From: an uncultured Halioglobus sp. | GTDB lineage: Bacteria; Pseudomonadota; Gammaproteobacteria; Pseudomonadales; Halieaceae | Reading direction: 5' to 3' | Assembly: GCA_905480565.1 (NCBI GenBank) | Contig: CAJQQW010000094.1 | Coordinates: forward strand, 1 to 6,867 | DNA: 6,867 nt | In this document: piece by piece, positions 1-6,511 of the stretch | How the letters are laid out: every line of letters starts with the position of its first letter | Position numbering within the stretch: the stretch's first letter is position 1 | Made by a program: the position numbers and the translations under genes | The notes under the pieces: model-generated | What the model was told of the DNA's origin: nothing | What the model saw: only the letters and a program-made list of their open reading frames with translations | The model's database searches: none

Positions 1-129
1 GGCGATATTGAGCCGCATGGAGACCTGCGCTACCTGACCGGACTCGAGGCGCTGACAGGCCTGGTGTTGATCACCTGGACTGCTTCCTTCCTGTATCTCG
101 AGATGACCCGGTACTGGGAGGAGCGCTAA
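1..129 (+). CDS. C-terminal fragment of a two-TM ion channel (Ion_trans_2-like), 5' end outside the window
   Basis: Reading frame 1 is open from the first base to a TAA at 127-129 and gives the last 42 residues of a protein. The visible part begins with GDI followed by a proline. This resembles the end of a potassium-channel selectivity filter (TxGYGD type) and the loop after it. Next come a charged linker with an Arg and a Glu (RYLTGLEAL) and a hydrophobic helix rich in Leu, Val, Ile and Trp, which would be the second pore helix. A short charged tail (TRYWEER) ends the protein. This layout is typical of small bacterial channel proteins of the Ion_trans_2 family, which pass cations across the inner membrane. 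The filter itself lies outside the window, so ion selectivity cannot be judged. An intrinsic terminator follows 33 bases after the stop. The family call rests on pattern only. Confidence 0.6.
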   Translation, partial: GDIEPHGDLRYLTGLEALTGLVLITWTASFLYLEMTRYWEER

Positions 130-162
130 GGGTTCCATTACTGCGCATCCACGCAACCGGCA

Positions 163-185
163 GCAGCGTGATACGCTGTATTTTT
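163..185 (+). terminator. Intrinsic terminator after the ion-channel gene
   Basis: A perfect 6-bp stem, CAGCGT (164-169) with ACGCTG (173-178), closes a GAT loop, and a G-U pair (163/179) can extend it. The run TATTTTT follows at 179-185. The hairpin plus T tract fits Rho-independent termination of plus-strand transcripts leaving the channel gene. There is no matching T tract on the other side, so it should act in one direction. The stem is short, so strength is uncertain. Confidence 0.6.
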
Positions 186-195
186 GCACTCGTAT

Positions 196-408
196 GTGCG
201 GCGCCAAGGCTGCGTTTACATCCTGATTCGCCGTAGACAAGTTCTTGCCGGCGCGGCGCAGGCGCCTGCGGTGTCCGCGTTGAGCCCACTATCGAATCGT
301 CCCAACATTCTTCTATTGTGCATCGACGAACTCAACGACTGGTTGGATTATCTCGGCAACCATCCGGGCGTGCACAATCCTAATGTTGATTATCAAACTT
401 GGGGCTGA
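196..408 (+). pseudogene. Remnant of a Tat-exported sulfatase (N-terminus only)
   Basis: The frame from GTG 196 to TGA 408 encodes about 70 residues. It has a twin-arginine-like stretch (RRRQVLAG, bases 229-252) followed by an Ala-rich segment, as in a Tat signal peptide. After it comes the opening of the sulfatase fold: RPNILLLCIDELNDW, then LGNHPGVHNPNVD. In family members this block is usually RPN(I/V)LFI..DDLNDW..LGGHP....TPN(I/V)D, and the Asp-Asp pair contributes metal ligands. Here the second Asp is Glu. Similarity stops right after NPNVD, and the frame ends 6 residues later. The Cys/Ser-x-Pro-x-Arg nucleophile motif and the whole catalytic core are absent. There is no ATG and no ribosome binding site before either TTG 184 or GTG 196, and TTG 184 lies inside the T tract of the terminator. 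The fragment is therefore most likely dead, left by a deletion whose right edge is near the 3' end of selD. The sulfatase identity is well supported; the exact boundaries are not. Confidence 0.65.
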
Positions 409-463
409 ATGGCTCCCATAAAGGCGGCGTCGCAGCACTGCTGCAGCGCGCTGACCCTAGCCC

Positions 464-2671
464 CTAGTCAATGAGCAACACACTCGTCTGCTCTGGTGGT
501 AACGCCACGATTTCACCAATTATCTGAGCATCGCGATAACCCGCTTCGCGCAGCGCTGATAATAAGTCAGGTGCGCTCTCGGCCGCGATGGAGATCAACA
601 AGCCGCCACTGGTCTGCGGATCAAACAAGGCTGCAAGGCGCGCATCCCCTTTGTGAACCGAGAGCCGCAGAGCGCTGCCGACACTGCGCCGATTAGGCGC
701 CTGCATCGTGCTATGAAAGCCGGCCTGAAACAGAGGCAAAGCACCTGGCATCATCGGCAAGCAGTCAAGTGCCAGTCGTGCGCCCTGTTCATCCTGCAGC
801 ATCTCCAGCAGGTGCCCCGCCAATCCGAATCCGGTGATATCCGTACAGGCACTGGCGCCATGCACCAGTGCCTGTCTCGCTGCTTCAGCATTACTCTGCA
901 GCAAAGTATTCATCACGCGTTCCAGATCTCGCCCATCGGCATGTAATTGCATGTGCGCTGCAAACAGAACACCGCTGCCGATAGGCTTGGTGAGTATTAA
1001 CTTGTCGCCCTCGCCTGAACCGACCTTTTGCAACAGCCCCTGCTCGGCAGACAGTGGTATGCCATTCACTACAAACCCCAGCCCCAATTCATGCCCCTGC
1101 ATACTGTGACCACCGACCAACTGGCAATCAACACGGGAAAATTCGTGAAGCGCGCCAGCAAGCAGTTGATACAACTCGCGCTCTTGCATCACCTCATTGG
1201 CATACGGAAGCGTCACCGAAGCCAGGGCCGAGATCGGGAAAGCACCACATGCGTACAGATCACTCAGTGCATGATTTGCGGCAATCCGTCCCATAATCCA
1301 CGGATCGGACACCAACTGTCGCAGGGTATCTATACTCTGCACAACAGTGACGCCGGCAGGCGCACGCAACGCTACAGCGTCGTCACGCTCTTCCACACAA
1401 TACCGGGGATAAGCCTGCTGCAGGCGTTTCAGTACTGTACCAAGAGCATCCGCACCGACCTTGGCACCACAACCGCCGCAGTGTGGCTGCCACAGCACAC
1501 CCGGCAAACTATCAGAGGGTATTCGATCCATCGCTGCGGGCAATTGCTCGAAACGAGCCATAAAGCTGCGGTCTATACTGTCTTTCCAGCGCCATACCCA
1601 GGCCCCGGTCGCACTGAACGGCCCTCGATTCGCTGTTGCACGCCTGTCTCCGAGTGACAGCAAAGAAAGAAACCGGCGCTGGGGTCGGAAGACCCGCAGT
1701 GGTTGTTCAAGCAGTTTTGCCCTCAGGTTGTGTGCCAGCAACGGCCCCATGCGCACGGCATATACCCCTGCCTTGGGCCGGGGGTGATTAACCTGTGTGG
1801 CGATATCTCCCGCGCCGAATACACTCTCATCGTCCTTCGCCTGCAGGGTGTCCCGCACCTGCAAAAAACCCTGCTCATCTGTCGCCAGACCGGACTCTGC
1901 AATCCAGGGTGCGGCAGCGGCACCAGTACACCAGAACAGCGTATTAAACGGGGCTTCAACGCCATCGGCACACCGCAAGCGGGCAGCTTGCACGGCGACA
2001 ACCCGTGCTCTGAGATGGACCTCGATACCCTGCTCCTGCAACGCGTCCATCACGGCCCGTCGTGCGCCGCGATTGTAGCTCTTCAAAATCTTCGACGCTC
2101 CACACCACAGGCTCAGCTTTGCGCCCGAGTCCTGCAAACGCCTGGACATAGCGAGTGCCAGTTCTACACTGCCTGCTCCACCGCCCACCAGCGCGATACG
2201 ATAACCTCGGTCGATCTCGCCCCGCTCAAACTGTTGCAGCAATCGCTGCCAGCGCTGCCAGAAACTCGCGATGGGTTTTACCGGCGCGGCGTGTGTACGG
2301 GCTCCGGAGACACTGTCGAGTTCAGGCTGGGAGCCGATATCAATACTGACAATGTCGTACGCAATGTCTGGCCTTGCTTTTAAAGACAGCGTTTTTTGCC
2401 GCGCATCCAGACCTACCACCTCCGCCGCAACAAAACGCGCACCGGCCCACTGACACAATCGTGCCAGGTCTATATGCACCTGTTGGAAGTCATAGTGTCC
2501 GGAAATCAGGCCTGGAAGCATACCGGAATAGGGCGTGTGGGACGCAGGCGAGACGAGGGTGACGCGCAGACCAGCGATCGGCTGCATGGCAATCGCTCGC
2601 AGGGCCAGCACATGACTGTGGCCGCCACCGACAAGCACCAGATCCCGTTGCAACTCGATCGCAGCCTGCAC
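464..2671 (-). CDS. selD: Selenide, water dikinase (SelD) fused to an N-terminal NADH-dehydrogenase-like FAD module
   Basis: This is a two-domain protein of 735 residues from GTG 2671. Residues about 8-385 form a pyridine-nucleotide oxidoreductase like type II NADH dehydrogenases. It has an FAD-binding GGGHSH (15-20), an NAD(P)-binding GGGAGSVE (163-170), a WCTGA (247-251) and an FAD-contacting GAGDI (286-290). Residues about 388-735 are a full-length SelD, close to the 347 residues of the E. coli enzyme. They contain CGGCGAK (398-404) with Cys401 and Lys404 matching the catalytic Cys17 and Lys20, ERDDAV (428-433), GRIAANHALSDLYACGA (461-477), GGHSMQG (520-526), TDITGFGLAGH (610-620) and FDPQTSGG (683-690). 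SelD makes selenophosphate, AMP and phosphate from selenide and ATP. The flavoprotein half is thought, from its fusion in many bacteria, to help provide reduced selenium; this is not proven. The active site uses Cys, not selenocysteine. The GTG follows the mnmH stop by one base and has no clear ribosome binding site, so translation is probably coupled. TTG 2653 (six residues shorter) is the alternative start. Longer starts to 2854 would run antisense-free but deep into mnmH and add no conserved sequence. Confidence 0.93.
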   Translation of the reverse strand: MQAAIELQRDLVLVGGGHSHVLALRAIAMQPIAGLRVTLVSPASHTPYSGMLPGLISGHYDFQQVHIDLARLCQWAGARFVAAEVVGLDARQKTLSLKARPDIAYDIVSIDIGSQPELDSVSGARTHAAPVKPIASFWQRWQRLLQQFERGEIDRGYRIALVGGGAGSVELALAMSRRLQDSGAKLSLWCGASKILKSYNRGARRAVMDALQEQGIEVHLRARVVAVQAARLRCADGVEAPFNTLFWCTGAAAAPWIAESGLATDEQGFLQVRDTLQAKDDESVFGAGDIATQVNHPRPKAGVYAVRMGPLLAHNLRAKLLEQPLRVFRPQRRFLSLLSLGDRRATANRGPFSATGAWVWRWKDSIDRSFMARFEQLPAAMDRIPSDSLPGVLWQPHCGGCGAKVGADALGTVLKRLQQAYPRYCVEERDDAVALRAPAGVTVVQSIDTLRQLVSDPWIMGRIAANHALSDLYACGAFPISALASVTLPYANEVMQERELYQLLAGALHEFSRVDCQLVGGHSMQGHELGLGFVVNGIPLSAEQGLLQKVGSGEGDKLILTKPIGSGVLFAAHMQLHADGRDLERVMNTLLQSNAEAARQALVHGASACTDITGFGLAGHLLEMLQDEQGARLALDCLPMMPGALPLFQAGFHSTMQAPNRRSVGSALRLSVHKGDARLAALFDPQTSGGLLISIAAESAPDLLSALREAGYRDAQIIGEIVALPPEQTSVLLID

Positions 2672-2672
2672 C

Positions 2673-3767
2673 CTACGAGACCAGTTTAGCCCGGGCGACC
2701 ACCGCATCCCGGTCACCAAGAAATAGACACTCGCCCTCACGCCGGGAGAACTGGTACTCGTACATCGGATCGTAGTATTGCTCCAGTAAAACCGCAATCC
2801 AGACCCTGTGCCCATCCAAATCAGCGTTTCGCCACTGCTGCCTGAACGCCTCATCCATCAATTTACTCACTTGCTGCAGTCGCTCTCCGCCCAAACGCTT
2901 GCCAATGCGGATAAGGTCCTGCTGCATTTTTCCTCGATGGAGAGCCGCACCCGGCTCTCCATAAATATCGGCATAACGACGACCCAGATCAACCACGTAA
3001 TCCTCAATAACAATATCGATACGGTCGTCCAGACTATGCTCTACAAGCAGCATGGGTGCGCAGGCCATTTTTTTTCGCAGAGGCTCTGGCAGGTAGAGGC
3101 GACCAATAAGCCGCCCTTCGTCTTCAACAAAAACGGTCCGCTGTTGTCGGGCCAACAACTGCATCAGCACGATGCTCAAACCGTTCTCAAAGTCGATCTG
3201 GGCGGGCTGAGGTGTGGGCAATTGGCCAAAGCTGGAGCCGCGGTGATTGGCGAGGCCCTCAAGATCGACGGCGCGGGTAAGGCGCTCAATGACGCGGGTC
3301 TTGCCGGTGCCGGTCTTGCCACTAATCAGTACGAAATCGGCCTGTGCAATCGAACGCTCCAGTTCTTCCAGCAGGAAACGCCGCATCGCCTTGTAACCAC
3401 CTTTGACCAGCGGATACTCGATGCCTTCCTGCTTCAGCCAGGCTTGCACAGTCTGGGAGCGCAACCCGCCCCGCCAGCAATACAGGTACCCTGCGGGATG
3501 CTGGCAGGCAAACTCACACCACTGCGCTAACCGCCGTGTTCTGATGTCGCCGCTCACGAGGCGATGACCCAACTCGATAGCCGCCTGCTGGCCTTCCTGT
3601 TTGTAACAAATCCCTACCTGAGCCCGCTCATCGTCACTCATTAAAGGCAGGCTTAGTGAAGCAGGAAACGCACCCTTCTCGAATTCTACCGGCGCTCGCA
3701 AATCTATCATCGGGACATTGCCGAGGAAAAGCGCTCTGTAATCGTCGGTGTCAGGGCGCCCGCTCAT
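2673..3767 (-). CDS. mnmH: tRNA 2-selenouridine synthase MnmH (SelU/YbbB)
   Basis: MnmH replaces the sulfur of 2-thiouridine with selenium from selenophosphate at wobble position 34 of tRNAs such as those for Lys, Glu and Gln. In its family the reaction passes through an S-geranylated intermediate. From ATG 3767 the protein has 364 residues, the same length as the E. coli enzyme, and its start lines up with that protein (DYRAL at 9-13). An N-terminal rhodanese domain carries IDLRAPVEFE (21-30) and YCWRGGLRSQ (96-105), with Cys97 at the position of the catalytic cysteine. A P-loop domain follows with GKTGTGKT (150-157) and a conserved LEGLANHRGSSFG (169-181). The C-terminal YYDPMYEYQ (331-339) is also typical. 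The gene starts 7 nt after the rdgC stop and ends 1 nt before the selD start, so all three are probably one transcript. The selenophosphate maker is thus encoded directly downstream of its user. The alternative start at 3788 overlaps rdgC and adds seven unconserved residues. Confidence 0.95.
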   Translation of the reverse strand: MSGRPDTDDYRALFLGNVPMIDLRAPVEFEKGAFPASLSLPLMSDDERAQVGICYKQEGQQAAIELGHRLVSGDIRTRRLAQWCEFACQHPAGYLYCWRGGLRSQTVQAWLKQEGIEYPLVKGGYKAMRRFLLEELERSIAQADFVLISGKTGTGKTRVIERLTRAVDLEGLANHRGSSFGQLPTPQPAQIDFENGLSIVLMQLLARQQRTVFVEDEGRLIGRLYLPEPLRKKMACAPMLLVEHSLDDRIDIVIEDYVVDLGRRYADIYGEPGAALHRGKMQQDLIRIGKRLGGERLQQVSKLMDEAFRQQWRNADLDGHRVWIAVLLEQYYDPMYEYQFSRREGECLFLGDRDAVVARAKLVS

Positions 3768-3774
3768 TGTCGTG

Positions 3775-4680
3775 TTATTCCACCTCACCGCCGAACAAAG
3801 TCACAATACGCCCCTGCATTCCAGTAATCGCATCCGCCAGTAATGCAAAGTCTGCATCCAGCCGTGCAGCGGTGTCCGCCTCGGGGATATCCTCGTTCTC
3901 TTTCATCAACTCCTCTGCGAACTTGAGGCGACGCAGGCAAAGATCCTCGGCCAACACCACCTGCACTCGTTCGTCCCACTCCAGCGCCAGCCGGGCAACC
4001 TGCTTGCCAGCATTGAGATGAGTTTCCACCTCTTCACTCAACAAATCAACGCCGCGGCAGCGGACTACGCCTCCTTCTTCACCAGGCTCTCTTAGCTCTA
4101 CCTCCTGACCCAGCTCGAAGTCGTCAGGCAGACTGCGATTGGCGAGCCACGCAGTCATTACCGCGGCAGGCGCGTGGTTTACTTGTGGCAAAATAACCGG
4201 GAAGCTGCCAACGCACTCGCGAAACAGGTTCAGCAACTCCTCCGACCGGGAGGCGCTGGCACTGTCGATAAACATCCAGTTCTCACGCACATCGATATAC
4301 GCGTGGATATGGGTAGAGCGGCTAAATGCCCGAGGCAAGCAGTCCTGGATGATCTCATCTTTCAGGCTCAGTCGCTCCTTGCGGTATACCTTGCGGGCTT
4401 GCCCTGATTCGATTTCCGCCACTTTTTCTTCCAAAAGCTCACGCACAACCGTAGACGGCAGCAATTTTTCCTCCCGCTTCAGCTTGATCAGCAAGCGGCC
4501 GGCAGCCGCATGGACCAATTCCCCTGATTCATCGCCCAGCGGCGGCTCCCAGCCCATTGCCACGGCCTGAGATTTCGCGCAGGGCAAAAATGGCCGGGCA
4601 GTCAGCTTCTCCCCCAGCGCCTCCGGAGAGAGGTCAAAGGGACTGGTAAGCCGATAGGCACGAATATTTTTAAACCACAT
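3775..4680 (-). CDS. rdgC: Recombination-associated protein RdgC
   Basis: RdgC is a cytoplasmic (nucleoid) DNA-binding protein that forms a ring-shaped dimer around DNA. It limits RecA activity and matters when replication restart is impaired. From ATG 4680 the product has 301 residues, against 303 in E. coli. It starts with MWFKN and an YRL segment (2-11), like the MLWFKN start of the E. coli protein. Further family blocks include MGWEPPLG (42-49), an EEKLLPS (70-76), QARK (94-97), LKDEI.....PRAFSR (106-121), the RLKF(A/C)(E/D)EL core (251-258), NEDIPEAD (262-269) and DADFAL (275-280). A GGAG (4694-4691) lies 10 nt before the ATG and supports this start over longer in-frame ones. It is the first gene of the rdgC-mnmH-selD run. 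A possible -10 box (TACAAT) lies 31-36 bases upstream of the start codon. Nothing in the protein looks truncated. Confidence 0.95.
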   Translation of the reverse strand: MWFKNIRAYRLTSPFDLSPEALGEKLTARPFLPCAKSQAVAMGWEPPLGDESGELVHAAAGRLLIKLKREEKLLPSTVVRELLEEKVAEIESGQARKVYRKERLSLKDEIIQDCLPRAFSRSTHIHAYIDVRENWMFIDSASASRSEELLNLFRECVGSFPVILPQVNHAPAAVMTAWLANRSLPDDFELGQEVELREPGEEGGVVRCRGVDLLSEEVETHLNAGKQVARLALEWDERVQVVLAEDLCLRRLKFAEELMKENEDIPEADTAARLDADFALLADAITGMQGRIVTLFGGEVE

Positions 4681-4710
4681 GAAAAGGTTACTCCACGCAA
4701 AAGGGCGCTG

Positions 4711-4716
4711 ATTGTA
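4711..4716 (-). promoter_or_regulatory. Possible -10 box for the rdgC-mnmH-selD operon
   Basis: On the minus strand TACAAT (5 of 6 bases match the sigma70 -10 consensus) lies 31-36 bases before the rdgC ATG. A transcript would start near 4704 and leave a leader of about 24 bases. The region 17-18 bases further upstream is G-rich (TGGGGT) and is a poor -35, so this would need an activator or be a weak promoter. The assignment rests on the -10 match and position only. Confidence 0.3.
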
Positions 4717-4826
4717 ACGCAGCAGGCCCCCAAAACCCCAGACGTGCAGCAGACCTGGTACTCCCCTTTTGCTCACCCATGAGGACAATAATCCGCAGAA
4801 CGTACAATATTTTGGTCCGCTGCCAA

Positions 4827-4889
4827 TTCCCACACGTTGTCACTGCCGCGGGAAAGGGCTTTAATCGGTTTTCTTTACCGTTGTGGGAA
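4827..4889. repeat. 8-bp inverted repeat flanking the flavoprotein promoter (candidate operator pair)
   Basis: TTCCCACA (4827-4834) and its exact reverse complement TGTGGGAA (4882-4889) lie on either side of the -35/-10 pair, with centres 55 bases apart. The right copy also sits in a small hairpin in the leader (TTGTGG 4881-4886 with CCACGA 4890-4895, loop GAA, one G-U pair). The placement would suit a repressor binding both sides of the promoter. An 8-bp match within 60 bases can arise by chance, so the role is conjecture. Confidence 0.35.
4837..4865 (+). promoter_or_regulatory. Sigma70-type promoter of the flavoprotein gene
   Basis: TTGTCA (4837-4842, 5/6 to TTGACA) and TTTAAT (4860-4865, 5/6 to TATAAT) are separated by exactly 17 bases. 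Transcription would begin near 4872, giving a leader of about 50 bases before ATG 4921. This is the best promoter match in the divergent intergenic region. It also argues against a translation start at 4837, which would lie upstream of the transcript start. Confidence 0.6.
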
Positions 4890-4920
4890 CCACGAGTTTC
4901 CTGAAAAAGGCACAAAAGCC

Positions 4921-6408
4921 ATGTCCGAGCAAAGTAAAACCAACCCCTGTCAGGCGCGCAATGCGCGCGATATTGAACATTGGGACAGTGAAACTGATGT
5001 CGCCGTTGTCGGTTTCGGCGGCGCAGGCGGCTGCGCTGCCATAGAGGCAGCGGACGAAGGCGCCAAAGTAACGATCTTTGAGCTGGCCAGCGAAGGCGGC
5101 GGATCAACCGCCATGTCATCAGCGGAAATCTACATGGGCGGTAGCGGCGGCACTCGCGTGCAACGCGCTTGCGGCTTTGAGGACAGCACCGAGGATATGT
5201 TCACTTATATGATGATGTCGGCCGGCCCCCAGGCAGATGAAGCCAAAATAAGAAACTACTGCGAAAACAGCGTGGAACATTTTAACTGGCTCGTAGACCA
5301 TCTCGGTGTTCCGTTCAAAGACAGCTTCCACAAGGAGCGGGGCATCATGTGCCTGACGGACGACGGACTACTGTATACCGGCAGTGAGAAGGCCTATCCG
5401 TTCTCGGAGCACGCCAAGCCCGCACCACGCGGGCATAACCTGTATGTCGAGGGCGACAACGGCGGGCCTATGTTCATGAAGATCGTTGCGGAAAACGTTG
5501 AGAAAAGGTCGCAAATCACGGTTAACTATGAAACCCGAGTACTGTGCCTCGTTGTGGATGATCATAATGCGGTGGTTGGATTGGTGATTCGCCAGGACCA
5601 AAAAGAGTACACCGTGCGGGTGCACAAGGGCGTTATCCTCTGTGCCGGTGGCTTTGTTATGAACGAGGACATGCTGGCAAAGTACGCACCCAAACTGCTC
5701 AGTGGCAACAACGCTATCGGCAACCCGGGCGACACAGGCACCGGCATTATGATGGGTATGTCAGTAGGCGCTGCCGCTATCAATATGCATGAAGGCTTTA
5801 TCAGTATTCCCTACTACCCACCCGCCACAATCACAAGCGGCATTCTCGTCAACGATAAAGGCCAGCGATTCATCAACGAGGATGTCTACCACTCACGGCT
5901 GGGGCAAGCTGTACTGAACGAGCCCGGCGATCGCTTCTATTTCATTCTCACCGTAGAACAGTACGGCGACTACGAGAAAATGAACTACATGGGAGCGAGC
6001 ATTGCCGGCACTGGAGAGACCCCGGAAGAGCTGGAGAGCGAGCTGGGACTGCGCAAGGGCACTCTGCAAAACTCGATCGCTATCTACAATGAGGATGTTG
6101 CCAATGGCGATGATACCCAATTCCACAAGGCCGCAGAATGGCTGCAGCCCCTTGCGCCACCCCTGGTTGCACTGGACGTTACTCCTGGAAGAGGCGTATT
6201 CGTGCCCATGTTCACCCTCGGTGGGCTCGACACACTGCCCACTGGCGAGGTCGTAAATCCGCAACGCGATATCATCACGGGTCTTTACGCTGCTGGCCGC
6301 ACCGCGTGCGGCATTGTGCGACGTGCAGACGGTTACTCCAGCGGCATGTCTGTCGGCGATGCGACATTCTCAGGCCGTCTCGCAGGAAGGCAGGCGGCAG
6401 CAAATTAA
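4921..6408 (+). CDS. FAD-dependent oxidoreductase, fumarate reductase/3-ketosteroid dehydrogenase superfamily
   Basis: From ATG 4921 the protein has 495 residues and fits the FAD_binding_2 family, which includes flavin fumarate and urocanate reductases and 3-ketosteroid dehydrogenases. The dinucleotide-binding fold starts at DVAVVGFGGAGG (26-37), and Glu54 ends the second strand, where it would bind the FAD ribose. GGGSTAMS (59-66) follows. A second FAD-contact region is ILCAGGF (239-245) with GDTGTG (270-275). RFINED..HSRLG (316-328) belongs to the substrate domain. The C-terminal GLYAAGR (454-460) and GYSSGMSVGDA (471-481) close the FAD site. There is no signal peptide, membrane segment or heme motif, so it is a soluble cytoplasmic enzyme. 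Tyr323, Tyr472 and Ser474 are spaced like the catalytic Tyr/Tyr/Ser that I recall for delta4-(5alpha)-dehydrogenases, so a 3-ketosteroid substrate is plausible but unproven. An AAAGG (4906-4910) 10 nt before the ATG and the promoter at 4837-4865 support this start. A glyoxalase-like gene follows after 103 bases on the same strand. Confidence 0.85.
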   Translation: MSEQSKTNPCQARNARDIEHWDSETDVAVVGFGGAGGCAAIEAADEGAKVTIFELASEGGGSTAMSSAEIYMGGSGGTRVQRACGFEDSTEDMFTYMMMSAGPQADEAKIRNYCENSVEHFNWLVDHLGVPFKDSFHKERGIMCLTDDGLLYTGSEKAYPFSEHAKPAPRGHNLYVEGDNGGPMFMKIVAENVEKRSQITVNYETRVLCLVVDDHNAVVGLVIRQDQKEYTVRVHKGVILCAGGFVMNEDMLAKYAPKLLSGNNAIGNPGDTGTGIMMGMSVGAAAINMHEGFISIPYYPPATITSGILVNDKGQRFINEDVYHSRLGQAVLNEPGDRFYFILTVEQYGDYEKMNYMGASIAGTGETPEELESELGLRKGTLQNSIAIYNEDVANGDDTQFHKAAEWLQPLAPPLVALDVTPGRGVFVPMFTLGGLDTLPTGEVVNPQRDIITGLYAAGRTACGIVRRADGYSSGMSVGDATFSGRLAGRQAAAN

Positions 6409-6498
6409 AGAGGGTGCAGGCGACCTTGACCGCGATAAACACCACCGGTATTGGTGCGGGGAACGCACAACAGAATTCGCCCGCTAATCGAGTTTCTT

Positions 6499-6504
6499 AA
6501 GGAG
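6499..6504 (+). promoter_or_regulatory. Ribosome binding site fixing the GTG start of the glyoxalase gene
   Basis: AAGGAG ends 7 bases before GTG 6512. It is the strongest Shine-Dalgarno match in the window and selects the GTG over any later start. The resulting protein has its first metal-binding His at residue 5, exactly where E. coli GloA has it. Confidence 0.75.
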
Positions 6505-6511
6505 AAGTCCT

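Noticed and set aside
432..444. Hairpin GCAGC-ACT-GCTGC as terminator of the minus-strand operon
   Set aside because: The stem is only 5 bp, and on the minus strand it is followed by GACGCCGCC and only a short TTTAT, so there is no proper T tract. Bases 409-463 hold nothing else that I recognise.
409..471. Read-through continuation of the sulfatase frame after the TGA
   Set aside because: The residues after the stop do not match the next sulfatase block (no Cys/Ser-x-Pro-x-Arg), so this is not a simple nonsense mutation or a selenocysteine codon.
2672..2854. N-terminal extension of the selD frame up to 2854
   Set aside because: It lies inside mnmH in another frame, has no family similarity and would move the FAD motif about 70 residues from the N-terminus; SelD fusions begin just before the GGGHSH motif.
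2808..3530. Long plus-strand open frame of 240 codons opposite mnmH
   Set aside because: No recognisable domain, and it lies wholly antisense to a clearly conserved gene; a codon-bias shadow. The same holds for the plus-strand frames at 1028-1657 and 1703-2383 opposite selD.
4803..4808. TACAAT as a plus-strand -10 box
   Set aside because: No acceptable -35 at 16-18 bases upstream; the 4837-4865 promoter is much better.
4681..4833. Longer start of rdgC, up to 4833
   Set aside because: Family members begin at the MWFKN/MLWFKN block, and the GGAG site at 4694-4691 serves ATG 4680.
4837..4920. TTG 4837 as start of the flavoprotein gene
   Set aside because: It is the first base of the likely -35 box, so it would not be in the transcript; the added 28 residues show no conserved pattern.
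6440..6456. Stem CACCA/TGGTG between the flavoprotein and glyoxalase genes as a terminator
   Set aside because: 5-bp stem with a 7-base loop and no T run after it; too weak to call.
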